Source: Angelakisella sp. (GTDB lineage: Bacteria > Bacillota > Clostridia > Oscillospirales > Ruminococcaceae). From it: 11,765 nt of DNA. Of this stretch, positions 1 to 7,500 are shown one piece after another. The stretch spans positions 1-11,765 of the forward strand of contig JAAWGY010000045.1 of the NCBI GenBank assembly GCA_022795575.1. Direction: 5' to 3'. The notes under the pieces were generated by a model that saw only the letters and a list, made by a program, of their open reading frames with translations, did not search any database and was not told the origin of the DNA. How positions within the stretch are numbered: the stretch's first letter is position 1; the number at the start of each line of letters is the position of its first letter. The translations under genes and the position numbers were made by a program.

Positions 1-2
1 AG

Positions 3-95
3 GACGGATTTCCCCGGTGCAGGCGCTTTTGCGGGATAAAGGAGCTGGCAGAGGCACTGGAGCAGGAAGCCTGCGGCAGAATACCGGCAGTGTAA
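3..95 (+). CDS. 3' end of an unidentified gene (5' part outside window)
   Basis: One frame stays open from the left edge for 30 codons and stops with TAA at 93-95. Twenty of the 30 codons end in G or C, more biased than the competing frame that stays open to about 122. The tail reads as a short Arg/Cys-containing stretch (PRCRRFC) followed by a helix-like KELAEALEQEACGRI. I do not recognise the family. In Bacillus the gene before ricA-mutS is miaB, but this tail does not look like the TRAM domain that normally ends MiaB, so I do not assign it. Thirty open codons is weak evidence in GC-rich DNA, so this may not be a gene end at all. Confidence 0.35.
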   Translation, partial: DGFPRCRRFCGIKELAEALEQEACGRIPAV

Positions 96-151
96 CACAT
101 CTCCCGGCGGGAGGAGCAATATAACCACACAAAAGATAGGAGAATGAGAAA

Positions 152-556
152 ATGGATGTAATTGCAATGGCAAGGGAGCTGGGCGCGGCCCTACAGCAGT
201 GTGACGAGTACACCGCCTACAACGTGGCAAAAAGCGCCGCCGACGGGGACGAGGTGCTCCAGGGGATGATAGGGGAGTTTAACCTGAAAAAGCTGGCCCT
301 CAGCGCCGAGGTGCAGAAGGAGGACAAGGACCAGGAGAAGCTGGCCGCCCTCAACGAAGAGGTGCGGACCATCTACGCCAAAATTATGGCCCACCCCACC
401 ATGGCCGCCTACAACACCACCAAAAGCGAGCTGGACCGCCTCCTCAACTTCCTCCAGCAGATCCTGGTTTACAGCGCCAACGGCGAGGACCCCGCCACCA
501 TCGAGGAGGAGACCTCCTGCGGCGGCGACTGCTCCGGCTGTAGCGGCTGCCACTGA
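152..556 (+). CDS. YlbF/YmcA (RicA-like) family protein with Cys-rich C-terminal tail
   Basis: A 134-residue, mostly helical, highly charged protein. The N-terminal pattern (DVIAMARELG), the central QGMIGEFNLKK region and the HPTMAAYN segment near residues 81-88 match the YlbF/YmcA family. In Bacillus subtilis, RicA (YmcA), RicF (YlbF) and RicT (YaaT) form an Fe-S-containing complex affecting RNase Y-dependent mRNA maturation, sporulation and competence. The protein ends in a Cys cluster: C123, C127, C130, C133 followed by H134, with one further Cys at 17, suggesting a metal or Fe-S site. The start is supported by AGGAG at 138-142, 9 nt before the ATG. Its place just ahead of mutS matches ymcA in Bacillus, but cotE, which separates them there, is absent. 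Family assignment is firm. Which paralogue it corresponds to, and whether it works in a Ric-type complex, is inference. Confidence 0.85.
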   Translation: MDVIAMARELGAALQQCDEYTAYNVAKSAADGDEVLQGMIGEFNLKKLALSAEVQKEDKDQEKLAALNEEVRTIYAKIMAHPTMAAYNTTKSELDRLLNFLQQILVYSANGEDPATIEEETSCGGDCSGCSGCH

Positions 557-594
557 CAAAAGGCCCACACCCGGCCAGGGAAGGGAGTAACACC

Positions 595-3222
595 ATGCTG
601 ACACAGCAACAGATCGCCCGGCTTTCCCCCATGATGCAGCAGTATCTGGAGGTAAAAAATCAGCATAAGGACCAGATCCTCTTTTTCCGGCTGGGGGATT
701 TTTACGAGATGTTCTTTGACGACGCCCTCCTGGTGTCCCGGGAGCTGGAGTTGACCCTGACCGGCCGGGAATGCGGCCTGGAGGAGCGGGCCCCCATGTG
801 CGGCGTCCCCTACCACAGCGCCGAGGGTTACATCGACCGCCTCATCAAAAAGGGGTACAAGGTGGCCATCTGCGAGCAGATGGAAAACCCCGCCCTGGCC
901 AAGGGGCTGGTAAAACGGGAGATCATCCGGGTGGTAACGCCCGGCACCCTCATCGATTCCTCCCTGCTGGAGGAGGGCAGCAACAACTACATCGCCTGCC
1001 TGTACGCCGCCGGGGAGGGCTGCGGCCTGGCCTTTGGGGATATCTCCACCGGGGAGATGAACGTCACCCAGCTCCCCGGGGGGGAGGACGGCCCGGTGCT
1101 GGGGGAGCTGGGCAAGTTCGCCCCCCGGGAGGTGATTTTTAACGAGGCCCTGCTGGACCGCAAGGGCATCACCTCCTTTTTGAAGGAAAAGCTCAGCTGC
1201 ACCGCCGACATTGTGGAGGAGGAGAGCTTTTCCGCCGCCTCCGCCCAGCTGGAGATTCTGCGGCAGTTCGGCGTCCGCAGCCTGGGGGAGCTGGGGCTGG
1301 CCGAGCTGCCCCTGGCCGCCGCCGCCCTGGGGGCCCTCATCGCCTACCTGCGCCAGACCCAGCGGGTGGGGCTGGAGCGGATCCAGTCGATCAACCTGTA
1401 CTCGGAAAAGCAGTTTATGCGGCTGGACCTCACCGCCCGGCGGAACCTGGAGCTTACCGAGACCATCCGGGGGCGGGAGCGCCGGGGGACGCTGCTGTGG
1501 GTGCTGGATAAAACCAGGACCTCCATGGGCAAGCGGCTGATGCGCAGCTGGATCGAGCAGCCCCTCATCTCCGCCGCCCTCATCAACAAGCGCCTCAACG
1601 CCGTGGAGGAGCTGACCCGCAGCAGCATCCTGGTTGGCCGCATCACCGAGCAGCTCACCGGGGTGTACGACATGGAGCGGCTGATGACCAAAATCGTCTA
1701 CGGCAACGCCAACCCCCGGGACATCACCGCCCTGGGCGCCGCCATGCAGCGGCTCCCAGGCCTGCGGGAGCTGCTGTCCGAGGTGTCCTGCGCCGACCTC
1801 CAGGAGATCTTCGCCGGCATCGACACCCTGGAGGACATGGCCCGGCTGGTGGCCTCCGCCATCCGGGACGAGCCCCCCATCACCCTGAAGGAGGGGGGGG
1901 TGATCCGCCCGGGATACAGCCAGCGGCTGGACGAGGTGCGGTACCTTTCCGACCACACCAAGGAGATCATCGCCGCCATGGAGGCCAAGGAGCGGGAGGC
2001 CACCGGCATCAAGAGCCTGAAGATCAGCTTTAACAAGGTCTTCGGCTACTACATCGAGGTGACAAAATCCTACCTGGACCAGGTGCCCCAGGGCTACATC
2101 CGCAAACAGACCCTCAGCAACTGCGAGCGGTACATCACCCAGGACCTGAAGGACCTGGAAAACAAGGTCCTCACCGCCCAGCAGGAGATCCTGGAGCTGG
2201 AAAACACCCTCTTTGGGGAGGTGCGGGCCGCTTTGGCGGGGCAGCTGGGGCGGATCCAGTCCTCGGCAGCGGCGGTGGCCCGGCTGGATGTCCTTTGCAG
2301 CCTGGCCAACGTGGCGTTGACCGGGGGCTATGTCCGGCCCATTGTGGACCTCTCCGACGAGATTGTCATCAGCGACGGCCGCCACCCGGTGGTGGAGGAG
2401 ATCCTCTCCGGGGTGCCCTTTGTCCCCAACGACACCACCCTCAACAACGGCGGGGACCAGATCGCCATCATCACCGGCCCCAACATGGCGGGCAAGTCCA
2501 CCTATATGCGCCAGGTGGCCCTCATCGTCCTGATGGCCCAAATGGGCTCCTTTGTCCCGGCCAGCTACGCCAAGATCGGCATTGTGGACGCCATCTACAC
2601 CCGGGTGGGGGCCTCCGATGACCTCTCCTCCGGCCAGTCCACCTTTATGGTGGAGATGAGCGAGGTGGCCGCCATCCTCAAAAACGCCACCGCCAAAAGC
2701 CTCCTGATCCTGGACGAGATCGGCCGGGGCACCTCCACCTTTGACGGGATGAGCATCGCCCGGGCGGTGCTGGAGTACATCGCCGACCAAAAGAGGCTGG
2801 GGGCCAAAACCCTCTTTGCCACCCACTACCACGAGCTCACCGAGCTGGAGGAGATCATCCCCTGTGTCAAAAACTACAACGTGGCGGTGAAGAAACGGGG
2901 GGAGGAGATCACCTTTTTACGGCGCATCCTCCCCGGGGGGGCGGACGACAGCTACGGCATCGAGGTCAGCAAGCTGGCCGGCATCCCCCGGTGGGTCATC
3001 GACCGGGCCCACCAGGTGCTCCAGGAGCTGGAGGAGGCCGGCCATGTCACCGAGGCCAAGATCTCCACCCGGGCCAGGGCAAAGGAGGAGAGGGAACAGC
3101 TCTTTTTTGTGGACCAGGGGATGGAGACCGCCAAGCGCCGCATCCGGGAGATTGACCTGGACGCTGTTACCCCCCTGGAGGCGCTGAACCTGCTGTATGA
3201 GCTGAAGAAGCTGGTCAAATAA
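595..3222 (+). CDS. mutS: DNA mismatch repair protein MutS
   Basis: At 875 residues this is a full-length MutS1, the ATPase that binds base mismatches and small loops and recruits MutL. The mismatch-reading Phe-x-Glu motif is at F36-Y37-E38 (LGDFYEMF), the same numbering as in E. coli. The ATPase domain has Walker A GPNMAGKST at 628-636, the DDLSSGQSTFMVEM signature loop, Walker B LLILDE ending at D707-E708 followed by IGRGTSTFDG, and the THYHE switch at 743-747. Near the C-terminus QLFFV (835-839) resembles the beta-clamp binding motif of Bacillus MutS. AAGGGAG at 581-587 lies 7 nt before the ATG. It follows the RicA-like gene by 38 bp and is followed by mutL after 33 bp, the classic co-expressed repair pair. 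No frameshift or missing key residue is seen. Confidence 0.99.
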   Translation: MLTQQQIARLSPMMQQYLEVKNQHKDQILFFRLGDFYEMFFDDALLVSRELELTLTGRECGLEERAPMCGVPYHSAEGYIDRLIKKGYKVAICEQMENPALAKGLVKREIIRVVTPGTLIDSSLLEEGSNNYIACLYAAGEGCGLAFGDISTGEMNVTQLPGGEDGPVLGELGKFAPREVIFNEALLDRKGITSFLKEKLSCTADIVEEESFSAASAQLEILRQFGVRSLGELGLAELPLAAAALGALIAYLRQTQRVGLERIQSINLYSEKQFMRLDLTARRNLELTETIRGRERRGTLLWVLDKTRTSMGKRLMRSWIEQPLISAALINKRLNAVEELTRSSILVGRITEQLTGVYDMERLMTKIVYGNANPRDITALGAAMQRLPGLRELLSEVSCADLQEIFAGIDTLEDMARLVASAIRDEPPITLKEGGVIRPGYSQRLDEVRYLSDHTKEIIAAMEAKEREATGIKSLKISFNKVFGYYIEVTKSYLDQVPQGYIRKQTLSNCERYITQDLKDLENKVLTAQQEILELENTLFGEVRAALAGQLGRIQSSAAAVARLDVLCSLANVALTGGYVRPIVDLSDEIVISDGRHPVVEEILSGVPFVPNDTTLNNGGDQIAIITGPNMAGKSTYMRQVALIVLMAQMGSFVPASYAKIGIVDAIYTRVGASDDLSSGQSTFMVEMSEVAAILKNATAKSLLILDEIGRGTSTFDGMSIARAVLEYIADQKRLGAKTLFATHYHELTELEEIIPCVKNYNVAVKKRGEEITFLRRILPGGADDSYGIEVSKLAGIPRWVIDRAHQVLQELEEAGHVTEAKISTRARAKEEREQLFFVDQGMETAKRRIREIDLDAVTPLEALNLLYELKKLVK

Positions 3223-3239
3223 CCGGAACAAGACCGGAG

Positions 3240-3247
3240 AAGGGAGG
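3240..3247 (+). promoter_or_regulatory. mutL ribosome binding site, deciding between two in-frame ATGs
   Basis: The purine run AAGGGAGG ends only 2 nt before an ATG at 3250 but 8 nt before a second in-frame ATG at 3256. The longer spacing is the normal one, and a protein beginning MPRIHLLD matches the usual MutL N-terminus. The start at 3256 is therefore preferred. Confidence 0.7.
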
Positions 3248-3255
3248 GAATGCCA

Positions 3256-5298
3256 ATGCCGCGGATCCATCTGTTGGACCGGGAAACCGCCGAGCTCATC
3301 GCCGCCGGAGAGGTCATCGAGCGCCCCTCCTCGGTGGTGAAGGAGCTGGTGGAAAACGCCATCGATTCCGGGGCCACCGCCATTACGGTGGAGATCCAGA
3401 GCGGCGGGGTGCGGTTTATCCGCGTCACCGATAACGGCTGCGGCATCCTCCGGGAGGATATCCCCACCGCCTTCCTCCGCCACGCCACCAGCAAGGTCCT
3501 TTCGCCGGAGGACCTGGGGAGCATCGGGACGCTGGGCTTCCGGGGGGAGGCGCTGGCCTCCATCTGCGCCGTGGGCCGGGTGGAGCTGCTGACCCGCACC
3601 CGGGAGGAGACTATGGGCACCCGGTACCAGATTGCCGGGGGAGAGGGGGGGGAGCCGGAGGACGCCGGCTGTCCGGCGGGCACCACCATCATCGTCCGGG
3701 ACCTCTTCTACAACGTCCCGGCCCGGATGAAGTTCCTGAAGAAGGACAGCACCGAGGGCAACGCCGTGGCCACCCTCCTGGACCGGCTGGCCCTCTCCCA
3801 CCCGGAGATCTCCTTTAAGCTCCTACGGGAGGGACAGATGAAGCTGCACACCCCCGGGGACGGCAAGCTCCTTTCCGCCGTCTTTGGGGTGTACGGCGGC
3901 GACTTTGGCAATGTCCTGGTCCCGGTGGACCCCTCCGCCGGGCCGGTGGGGCTGGCTGTCACCGGCTTTATCACCAAGCCGGAGGGGGCCAGGGCCAGCC
4001 GGGCCATGGAGCACTTCTTCATCAACCGCCGGTATGTCAAGTGCCTTACCATGATGGCGGCGCTGGAGGAGGCCTACAAAAACAGCATCATGACCGGCAA
4101 ATTCCCCGGCTGTGTCCTCAACCTGGACCTCCCCCTGGGGATGGTGGACGTCAACGTCCATCCCGCCAAGCTGGAGGTGAAGCTCTCGGACGAGCGGCAG
4201 GTCTTCCAGGCCGTCTACACCGCCTGCAAAGGGGCGCTGTCCGCCCTGGGCAGCGTCACCCGGGCACGGGATACCGGCAGGGGACACCAGAGCCGCCTCA
4301 GCTACTTTGAGATATCCGGCCGGCCCATGGAGGGGGAGCAGCAGCGGATGACCCCCTCGGAGTACCGCAAGGCCGCCTCGCTGCCCCCCAGGGAGGGGGA
4401 GCGCAAGGCCCCCGTTACCGTGGCTGCGGCCCCCCGGCCTGCGCCTCCGCCGGCCCGCCCCATCCTCCGGGAGGAGGGAGGCGCCGGCCTTTACCGCCAG
4501 TCCATCGCCCCCCGGGAGGCGCCAAGGCCCGCCCCGGACCGGCTGCTCCCCCGGGAGCCCGCGCCGCCCCCCTTGTCCGCCGCCCCCAAAAGGCCGGTCC
4601 CGGTGGTGCGGGAGGAGCTGCCCCCGGCGTACGCTCCGGCACCGGAGCCGCCCCGGGAGGACGCCCGGCCCCCGGAGCACACGCCGGCGCCGGAGCCGCT
4701 TCAGGACACCTCCCAGGCCCCGGAAAAACTGCGGTTTATCGGGGAGCTGTTCCAGACCTACATCCTGGCGGAGGGCCAGGGGGAGCTGCTGCTGATCGAT
4801 AAGCACGCCGCCCACGAGCGGCTGCTCTTTGAACGGCTCCGGGAGGAGCAGGCGGCGGGGGAGGTGCCCCGGCAGCTGCTGCTGACCTCGCTGCGCGTCT
4901 CGCTGCCCAAGGACCGGTACGACGCGGTGATGGAGAGCCTGCCGGCGCTGGAGCAGGCGGGCTTTGGCATCGAGGACTTTGGGGACGGCTCGGTGCTGGT
5001 GCGGGAGATTCCCGCCCTGCTGAGCCTGGCCCAGGCGGAGGACGCCGTCCACGAGATGGCGGAGCTGCTGATGCGGAGCAACCCCAAGCCCACCCCGGCC
5101 TTTTTTGACGAGCTTTACCACTCGGTGGCCTGCAAAGCGGCTGTAAAGGGGAATCGCTTTTCAGGCGAAATCGAGCTCCGGGAGCTGTTGGACCAGCTGG
5201 CCCGGCGGCCCCAGATCCGCAACTGCCCCCACGGCCGCCCGGTGATGATTGCCATAAGCCGGCGGGAGGTAGAAAAGATGTTCGGGCGCATTGTATAG
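3256..5298 (+). CDS. mutL: DNA mismatch repair protein MutL, endonuclease type
   Basis: A 680-residue MutL read from ATG 3256 (682 from 3250). The N-terminal GHKL ATPase is complete: catalytic E30 and N34 in KELVENAIDSGA, D59-N60-G61 in motif II, the ATSK loop at 77-80, and GFRGEAL at 94-100. Residues about 340-490 form a long Pro/Ala/Arg/Glu-rich linker, probably disordered. The C-terminal domain has the metal-dependent nicking motifs of MutL from bacteria lacking MutH: D515-K-H-A-A-H-E521-x4-E526, ACKAAVKGN at 625-633 and CPHGRP at 657-662. The first motif has Lys where the textbook form has Gln. The clamp-binding position (QLLLTS, 540-545) lacks the usual final Pro. It should therefore nick DNA directly after MutS activation. 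The end is 29 bp before miaA. No defect is visible. Confidence 0.98.
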   Translation: MPRIHLLDRETAELIAAGEVIERPSSVVKELVENAIDSGATAITVEIQSGGVRFIRVTDNGCGILREDIPTAFLRHATSKVLSPEDLGSIGTLGFRGEALASICAVGRVELLTRTREETMGTRYQIAGGEGGEPEDAGCPAGTTIIVRDLFYNVPARMKFLKKDSTEGNAVATLLDRLALSHPEISFKLLREGQMKLHTPGDGKLLSAVFGVYGGDFGNVLVPVDPSAGPVGLAVTGFITKPEGARASRAMEHFFINRRYVKCLTMMAALEEAYKNSIMTGKFPGCVLNLDLPLGMVDVNVHPAKLEVKLSDERQVFQAVYTACKGALSALGSVTRARDTGRGHQSRLSYFEISGRPMEGEQQRMTPSEYRKAASLPPREGERKAPVTVAAAPRPAPPPARPILREEGGAGLYRQSIAPREAPRPAPDRLLPREPAPPPLSAAPKRPVPVVREELPPAYAPAPEPPREDARPPEHTPAPEPLQDTSQAPEKLRFIGELFQTYILAEGQGELLLIDKHAAHERLLFERLREEQAAGEVPRQLLLTSLRVSLPKDRYDAVMESLPALEQAGFGIEDFGDGSVLVREIPALLSLAQAEDAVHEMAELLMRSNPKPTPAFFDELYHSVACKAAVKGNRFSGEIELRELLDQLARRPQIRNCPHGRPVMIAISRREVEKMFGRIV

Positions 5299-5327
5299 CG
5301 CGTTATGGTTGGGAAAGGCGGTGGAGG

Positions 5328-6281
5328 ATGACCGAGAAGCAGCCCCTGCTGGTGGTGGCAGGCCCCACCGCCTCGGGGAAAACCAGCCTTTCCATCCGCC
5401 TGGCCAGGGCGCTGGGGGGGGAGGTGGTCTCTGCCGATTCCATGCAGATGTACCGGGAGATGGACATCGGCACCGCCAAGCCCACCCCGGAGGAGATGGG
5501 GGAGATCCCCCACCACCTCATCGGCGTCCTGGACCCCAGCCAGACCTGCTCGGTGGCGGATTACGCCGCCGCCGCCCGGCCAGTGATCCGGGAGATCGGC
5601 AGCAGGGGCAGGCTCCCCATCCTGGTGGGAGGCACCGGCCTTTACATCAGCGCCATCACCGACCACATCCAGTTTTCCCCCATGCCCAGCGACCCCGCCC
5701 TCCGGCAGCAGCTGCGGCAGCTGGCAGAGGAGCAGGGGGCCGGTGCGGTGCACCAAATCCTCCGGGACTGCGACCCGGAATCCGCCGCCGCCATCCACCC
5801 CAACAACCTGGGGCGGGTGATTCGGGCGGTGGAGGTCTTCCGGCTCACCGGCATCCCCATCTCGGAGCACAACCGGCGCTCCCGGGCGGTGCCGCCCCCC
5901 TACCGCAGCTGCATTTTGGGGCTGGGCTGCCAGGATCGGCAGTGGCTCTACCGGCGCATCGACCAGCGGGTGGACCGGATGCTGGCGGCGGGGCTTTTGG
6001 AGGAGGCCAGGGGGCTTTTGGCCCGGGAGGTGTCCCTAACCGCCGCCCAGGCCATCGGCTACAAGGAGCTGGGGGGGTACCTCCGGGGGGAGGAGCCCCT
6101 GGCCCAGGCGGTGGAACGGCTGAAGCAGGAGAGCCGCAACTACGCCAAGCGGCAGCTCACCTGGTTCCGCCGGGAGGAGGCCATCCACTGGCTGCTGGCC
6201 GATACCTTCCCCGGGGAGGAGGCGCTTTTCCGGGAGGCGCTGGCCATCGCCCGCCGGGAGCTGGCGCTGACAGAGGGATAG
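5328..6281 (+). CDS. miaA: tRNA dimethylallyltransferase MiaA
   Basis: A 317-residue enzyme that transfers a dimethylallyl group to N6 of A37 in tRNAs reading UNN codons. The P-loop GPTASGKT is at 12-19. The catalytic Asp is D37 in SADSMQMYR, followed by DIGTAKPT. PHHLIGVLDP, the GGTGLY motif at 101-106, and the tRNA-contacting AIHPNNLGRVIRAVEV and RNYAKRQLTWFRR stretches are all present. Length is normal. GGGAAAGG at 5311-5318 sits 9 nt before the ATG, and a GGAGG touches the start codon. In Bacillus and many other bacteria hfq follows miaA, but here the next gene is a HlyD-like membrane protein after only 13 bp. Co-transcription with mutL is inferred from the 29-bp gap. Confidence 0.98.
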   Translation: MTEKQPLLVVAGPTASGKTSLSIRLARALGGEVVSADSMQMYREMDIGTAKPTPEEMGEIPHHLIGVLDPSQTCSVADYAAAARPVIREIGSRGRLPILVGGTGLYISAITDHIQFSPMPSDPALRQQLRQLAEEQGAGAVHQILRDCDPESAAAIHPNNLGRVIRAVEVFRLTGIPISEHNRRSRAVPPPYRSCILGLGCQDRQWLYRRIDQRVDRMLAAGLLEEARGLLAREVSLTAAQAIGYKELGGYLRGEEPLAQAVERLKQESRNYAKRQLTWFRREEAIHWLLADTFPGEEALFREALAIARRELALTEG

Positions 6282-6294
6282 GGAGGGGGAGAGG

Positions 6295-7500
6295 ATGAAC
6301 CGCGTTACCACCAAGCTGGCCACCGCAGCCGTTATTTTTGTGGTGCTGACCTTTGTCCTGTACCAGGGTTGGCGGAGCCTCAGCCAGGGCTATAAGACCG
6401 AGACCGCCTATGAATTCGAGATTGCCCGGTACTGCAACACCGAAGGGCTGCTGATCCGCACCGAAGAGGTGATCCAGAAGGAGGCGGGGGGGCAGGTGCG
6501 GTACCTGCTGGAGGAGGGGGAGAAGTTCCGGTCCGATACCCCCATCGCCCAGCTTTTTCCCTCCCAGGAGGCCGCCGAGGAGGCGGCACGGCAGGAGGTG
6601 CTGCGAAAGGAGCGGGACCTGCTGGAGGCGATCCAGCGCTCCACCGATACCAGCCGGACCGCGGATGTGGAGACGCTGAACAAGGAGATCGCCCTTTCCC
6701 TCCGCCGCCTGACCAAGAGCGCCGAAGAGAAGGACATGGAGGCGGTCTCCCAGCTTTACATGACCCTGGTGGAAAAGATCGGCCGCCAGCAGCTGGCCAC
6801 CGGCCAGAGCACCGGGTTTGGGGAGCGGATCCGGGAGCTACAGGAGCAGCTGACCGGAAACAGCGGCGGACAGAACCTTTACTCCCCCCAAATCGGCTAT
6901 TTTTCCCGGTATGTGGATGGCTACGAGGGGGTGTACACCCCGGATATGCTGGACCAGCTGGACGCCGCCTCCCTGGGGGAGCTGCTGGACCGGGATTACC
7001 GCAGCGACCCCGGCTCCTTTGGCAAAAGCGTTACCGACTTTACCTGGTACTACGCCGCCCTGGTGCCAAAGGAGAGCGCCGAGTTTTTTTACGAGGGGGC
7101 CCGGGTGACAATGACCTTTAACGGCAGCGGGGAGCAGACGGTGCCGGGCAAGGTGATCCAGGTAAAGACCGGGGAGAACGGGGCGACCATGGCGGTGATC
7201 CAAAGCACCAGCGTCACCGCGGATACCGTATCCCACCGCACCGCCGGTGTCAGGGTGGATTTCAGCAGCTACAAGGGGCTGCGGATCCCCCGCAAGGCGT
7301 TGCGGATTTTGGACGGGCAGAAGGGCGTCTATGTCAAGTCCGGCTACAGCGTCCGCTTTAAGACAGTGGATATCCTTTACACCGGCTCGGACTACTACCT
7401 GTGCAGGACCCAGTACAGCAGCTCCAGCCAGCTGAGCTTTTTGGACGAAGTGATCGTGGAAGGGACGGATCTGTATGATGGCAAACCCATTAACCCCTGA
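6295..7500 (+). CDS. HlyD-like membrane-anchored envelope protein
   Basis: A 401-residue protein with one N-terminal membrane segment (about residues 8-24, AAVIFVVLTFVLYQ core) and a large, presumably extracytoplasmic remainder. Residues 40-90 (EFEIARYCNTEGLLIRTEEV, then GGQVRYLLEEGEKF) resemble the beta-rich lipoyl/barrel-sandwich part of HlyD-type adaptor proteins. Residues about 91-190 are charged and helical, like a short coiled-coil hairpin. A second beta-rich part follows (about 250-395). No transporter or outer-membrane partner gene lies nearby, so an efflux role is unsupported. Its position directly before yggS-sepF-ylmH-divIVA points to an envelope or division-related job, which is inference. 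GGGAGGGGGA at 6281-6290 supports the start. The 3' end overlaps yggS by 26 nt, suggesting coupled translation. Confidence 0.75.
   Translation: MNRVTTKLATAAVIFVVLTFVLYQGWRSLSQGYKTETAYEFEIARYCNTEGLLIRTEEVIQKEAGGQVRYLLEEGEKFRSDTPIAQLFPSQEAAEEAARQEVLRKERDLLEAIQRSTDTSRTADVETLNKEIALSLRRLTKSAEEKDMEAVSQLYMTLVEKIGRQQLATGQSTGFGERIRELQEQLTGNSGGQNLYSPQIGYFSRYVDGYEGVYTPDMLDQLDAASLGELLDRDYRSDPGSFGKSVTDFTWYYAALVPKESAEFFYEGARVTMTFNGSGEQTVPGKVIQVKTGENGATMAVIQSTSVTADTVSHRTAGVRVDFSSYKGLRIPRKALRILDGQKGVYVKSGYSVRFKTVDILYTGSDYYLCRTQYSSSSQLSFLDEVIVEGTDLYDGKPINP
7458..7465 (+). promoter_or_regulatory. yggS ribosome binding site inside the HlyD-like gene
   Basis: GGAAGGGA lies within the 3' coding end of the upstream gene, 9 nt before ATG 7475 and 12 nt before a tandem ATG at 7478. 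The first ATG is better spaced. The arrangement fits translational coupling across the 26-nt gene overlap. Confidence 0.55.

Noticed and set aside
101..113. Inverted repeat CTCCC-GGC-GGGAG before the ricA-like gene as a terminator
   Set aside because: The stem is only 5 bp with a 3-nt loop and no T-run follows.
120..125. TATAAC as a -10 box for the ricA-like gene
   Set aside because: At spacings of 17 or 18 bp the -35 region matches only one of six consensus bases, and there is no extended -10. A promoter may exist here but the sequence does not show it well.
469..2832. A 787-codon open frame on the - strand opposite mutS
   Set aside because: It is a product of strong G/C bias at mutS third positions, which removes stop codons from the antisense frame. 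Its translation is Gly/His/Leu/Pro-rich with no recognisable domain, while mutS on the + strand is complete.
3823..5121. A 432-codon open frame on the - strand opposite mutL
   Set aside because: Same compositional shadow; MutL motifs are intact throughout on the + strand.
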